From NCBI RefSeq assembly GCF_000424065.1, contig NZ_AUJE01000001.1, forward strand, positions 62,001-126,000: a stretch of 64,000 nucleotides of DNA, written 5' to 3'. Positions 62,171 through 64,000 of this stretch are shown here, piece by piece. The notes beneath the pieces are model-generated. The model saw nothing but the letters and a program-made list of their open reading frames with translations. It was not told the DNA's origin and searched no databases. Position numbers and translations under genes: made by a program. Origin of the DNA: Selenomonas ruminantium subsp. ruminantium ATCC 12561. Its GTDB lineage: Bacteria > Bacillota > Negativicutes > Selenomonadales > Selenomonadaceae. Numbering within the stretch: the first letter of the stretch is position 1; each line of letters starts with the position of its first letter.

Positions 62171-62713
62171 ATGGAAACAGCACAGATGGACACAGCTGCG
62201 ATTATTGAGGAAATCAAAAAACGTCCCAAACAGGCGATAAAATGCGACCGCATTCTTCTGCCTACGGATGGTTCGGGGCAGGCATTTAAGGCCGTCAGTG
62301 AGGCCATTCATTTGGCGGCGGTGACAAATGCTGAAGTCACCCTGTTGATGGTCGTGGATTACAACAAAAATGTGGCGGCTTTTGAACAGGTCAGCCTGAG
62401 TGGTTATGTACCGGCGGAGCTTAAAATAGCTGCTTATCAGTTCTTAGCGGAACTCATGCATGTGATTCCAAGTGAAATCAAAGCGCATACCCGCGTGGAA
62501 GTAGGTGACCCTGGGGAGGTCATTTTGAACGTGGCCGAGGAAGAAGAAAGCGATATGATTATCATGGGGACCCATGGTTTCGGCACCTTCCGCAGTCTGC
62601 TGCAGGGCAGCGTATCCAGCTTTGTCACGCAGAATGCCAACTGCCCGGTTATGTTGTGCAAGGGGATGCCGGATGACTGGGATGATGAGGAACATTACAT
62701 CAAGGGAAAATAA
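62171..62713 (+). CDS. Universal stress protein (UspA family)
   Basis: A 180-residue protein with the Usp alpha/beta fold: KCDRILLPTDGSGQAFKAVSEAIHLA at the N-terminus and MIIMGTHGFGTFRSLLQGSVSSFVTQNANCPVMLCK at the C-terminus, where GTHG-(9)-GS is the ATP-binding pattern. It lies 11 bp after the permease and is probably cotranscribed. Confidence 0.92.
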   Translation: METAQMDTAAIIEEIKKRPKQAIKCDRILLPTDGSGQAFKAVSEAIHLAAVTNAEVTLLMVVDYNKNVAAFEQVSLSGYVPAELKIAAYQFLAELMHVIPSEIKAHTRVEVGDPGEVILNVAEEEESDMIIMGTHGFGTFRSLLQGSVSSFVTQNANCPVMLCKGMPDDWDDEEHYIKGK

Positions 62714-62722
62714 CATAAGCGT

Positions 62723-62766
62723 AAAAAAATACCGTGCGGACATCATGTGTCAGCACGGTATTTTTT
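62723..62766. terminator. Bidirectional terminator between Usp and lactate permease genes
   Basis: A 14-bp stem (62723-62736 with 62753-62766) with A and T runs on both sides, placed between convergent genes. Confidence 0.88.
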
Positions 62767-62778
62767 ATGAAGTTTTAC

Positions 62779-64000
62779 TTAGCCAACCAAAGTCTGGCCG
62801 AAGTAAACGATAAGGCCCATTGCGATAACGAAGGGCAGATAAACCTTAGCGGCAAAAGCCAGCAGCTTGCCGTCAGCACCAGACGTTTTGATAGCGGCTA
62901 CAGCGATGGCAATACTCTGAATGGAAATCATCTTGCCGGCGCAGGCGCCCGTAGCGTTAGCCGCAGCAATCCATGCCTGTGCGGCAGGTGTAGCACCGAT
63001 AGCCTGAGCAGCTTCGGTCTGAAGTTTGCCAAAGAGTACGCAGCTCGACGTTGCCGAACCGGTGATGAAGGTACCGATGGAACCGATAAAGGCGGCAATC
63101 AACGGATAAGCCGTGCCCGTTGCGGCAACAGCAGCTTCGGCAATCTCATGCGTCATGCCGGCATAGCCCATGACCTTTGCGGTCGCGATAACGGAGATAA
63201 TCGTGAGAATGGTGAAGCGCAGGCCGTATACGGTCTTTTGGAGCACGCCGAGCATTTCGCCGAAACCTGCACCCTGCTTGGCACCGCCGATGAAGGCAGC
63301 CAGGAAAATCAGAACGCCCGGGGTAGCAACCCAGGTAAAGGTGTAAGGTGCGCCGCCTTCGCCATCATAAATCAGTACGGAGGACTTAATGAGATTCAGC
63401 GGGTCATGGATGGCCGGAATCAGTTTGGACGTAGCCAGCAGGAAGACGAAGATGAGAATGAATGGCAGCCATGCGGTAATGGCTTTGCCAGCCGTCAGCT
63501 TTTCGCCGTCATCTTCATGGGCGGGCATAGCGTAAGCCGGGTCATTGACCGGGAACATCTTGGCACAGGCCACGATAGCACCCATAGCGCCGATAGAACC
63601 AGCGACAACAGCCAGTTCCGGGCCCATGGTAGCAGCTACGGCCAGTTCCGGAATGAGGAAACCAAAGGACGCACCAAGGCAGGTAGCAATCATGCCTTTA
63701 AGAGCCTTCAGGGAGCCGCCGGCAACCAAAGTCATAATGAACGGGCAGAGGATAGTCAGCGGTGCCAGCTGCAAACAGGTATAAGTAGCGAGCGTCGTAG
63801 CATCGTTGCTGGTGACATTGCCCAGCGTAACCAGAGGAATACCGATGGAGCCGTAAGCAGTCGGCACGGAGTTGGCGACCAGGCAGACGCTGGCGGCTAA
63901 GATAGGATTGACGCCGATGCCAACGAGCATACTGGCAGGAATGGCGATAGCCGTACCAAAACCGGCCATGCCTTCCATGAAGCCGCCGAAGCCCCAGCCG
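62779..64000 (-). CDS. L-lactate permease, C-terminal part (cut by window edge)
   Basis: The frame is open to the window's right edge; about 407 residues are present of a protein usually near 500-550. It is highly hydrophobic, with GFGGFMEGMAGFGTAIAIPASML, a strong LctP/LldP family segment, and later FITGSATSSCVLFGKLQ and GACAGKMISIQSIAIA. It is a proton-coupled importer of lactate (or glycolate), which fits a lactate-using Negativicute. The start lies beyond the window. Confidence 0.92.
   Translation of the reverse strand, partial: GWGFGGFMEGMAGFGTAIAIPASMLVGIGVNPILAASVCLVANSVPTAYGSIGIPLVTLGNVTSNDATTLATYTCLQLAPLTILCPFIMTLVAGGSLKALKGMIATCLGASFGFLIPELAVAATMGPELAVVAGSIGAMGAIVACAKMFPVNDPAYAMPAHEDDGEKLTAGKAITAWLPFILIFVFLLATSKLIPAIHDPLNLIKSSVLIYDGEGGAPYTFTWVATPGVLIFLAAFIGGAKQGAGFGEMLGVLQKTVYGLRFTILTIISVIATAKVMGYAGMTHEIAEAAVAATGTAYPLIAAFIGSIGTFITGSATSSCVLFGKLQTEAAQAIGATPAAQAWIAAANATGACAGKMISIQSIAIAVAAIKTSGADGKLLAFAAKVYLPFVIAMGLIVYFGQTLVG

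Noticed and set aside
62734-63900. 388-codon plus-strand frame opposite the lactate permease
   Set aside because: The product is low-complexity and hydrophilic, typical of the reverse strand of a membrane protein gene; it also starts inside the terminator.

Overview
The window looks like a chromosomal segment of a diderm, anaerobic, fermentative and anaerobically respiring Firmicute, most likely a Negativicute of the Selenomonas/Mitsuokella type. This rests on three things. Outer-membrane machinery (a PgaA-type porin and an SLH-type porin) sits among Firmicute-like genes with strong AGGAGG ribosome binding sites. A two-subunit class I fumarase is followed by a single-membrane-subunit (diheme) fumarate reductase. 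Formate dehydrogenase, a periplasmic nitrate reductase and a lactate permease are also present. Names come from reading translated motifs; no database search was run.

Layout. 1-5832 (minus strand): the start of an ammonium transporter behind a long hairpin-rich leader, then a pgaABCD operon for poly-beta-1,6-N-acetylglucosamine. 6414-17074 (plus): a divergent second exopolysaccharide locus with an SLH/coiled-coil/beta-barrel outer-membrane protein, a UDP-HexNAc 6-dehydrogenase, a PilZ-GT2 synthase, a GH18-like lipoprotein and three CE4-related proteins in which only one of four CE4 domains keeps its catalytic residues. 17116-21595: a molybdopterin operon behind a probable Moco riboswitch and terminator. 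21600-23190: small accessory DNA with two copies of a conserved-core hairpin, an RHH protein, a flagellin remnant, a Uma2-type nuclease and a DnaA-box cluster. 23189-29027: NhaC-type antiporter, GT9 glycosyltransferase, SWIM/SNF2 helicase. 29000-29830: transposase remnant, CRISPR-like mini-array, two tRNA-Ser genes. 29947-34388: murI, a thioesterase, a CofE-like protein, rph, rdgB and a phosphodiesterase. 34662-39508: fumarase and fumarate reductase. 39660-43386: an EAL protein, queF, a pyridoxal-kinase-like protein and a radical SAM protein, ended by a third hairpin copy. 43498-44220: BI-1 protein, followed by about 550 bp of non-coding DNA with its own promoter. 45040-59196: yqeB, comF, fdhD, formate dehydrogenase, a chemoreceptor and a nap operon without napB. 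59356-64000: MarR-controlled HlyD/ABC-2 export genes, a universal stress protein and part of a lactate permease.

How the genes fit together. The Moco riboswitch operon, fdhD, fdhE and napD supply cofactor and maturation for the two molybdoenzymes. Formate dehydrogenase probably feeds menaquinol to NapA through NapGH and a NapC/NrfH cytochrome, while fumarase and fumarate reductase give a second electron sink. Cyclic-di-GMP is a likely common input for both polysaccharide systems: PgaC/PgaD are c-di-GMP controlled in E. coli, the second synthase carries a PilZ domain, and an EAL phosphodiesterase candidate is in the window.

The least explained items are the degenerate-CE4/PilZ-synthase polysaccharide locus, the hairpin family with fixed core and changing but complementary arms, and the promoter-driven non-coding block near 44.3-44.9 kb.
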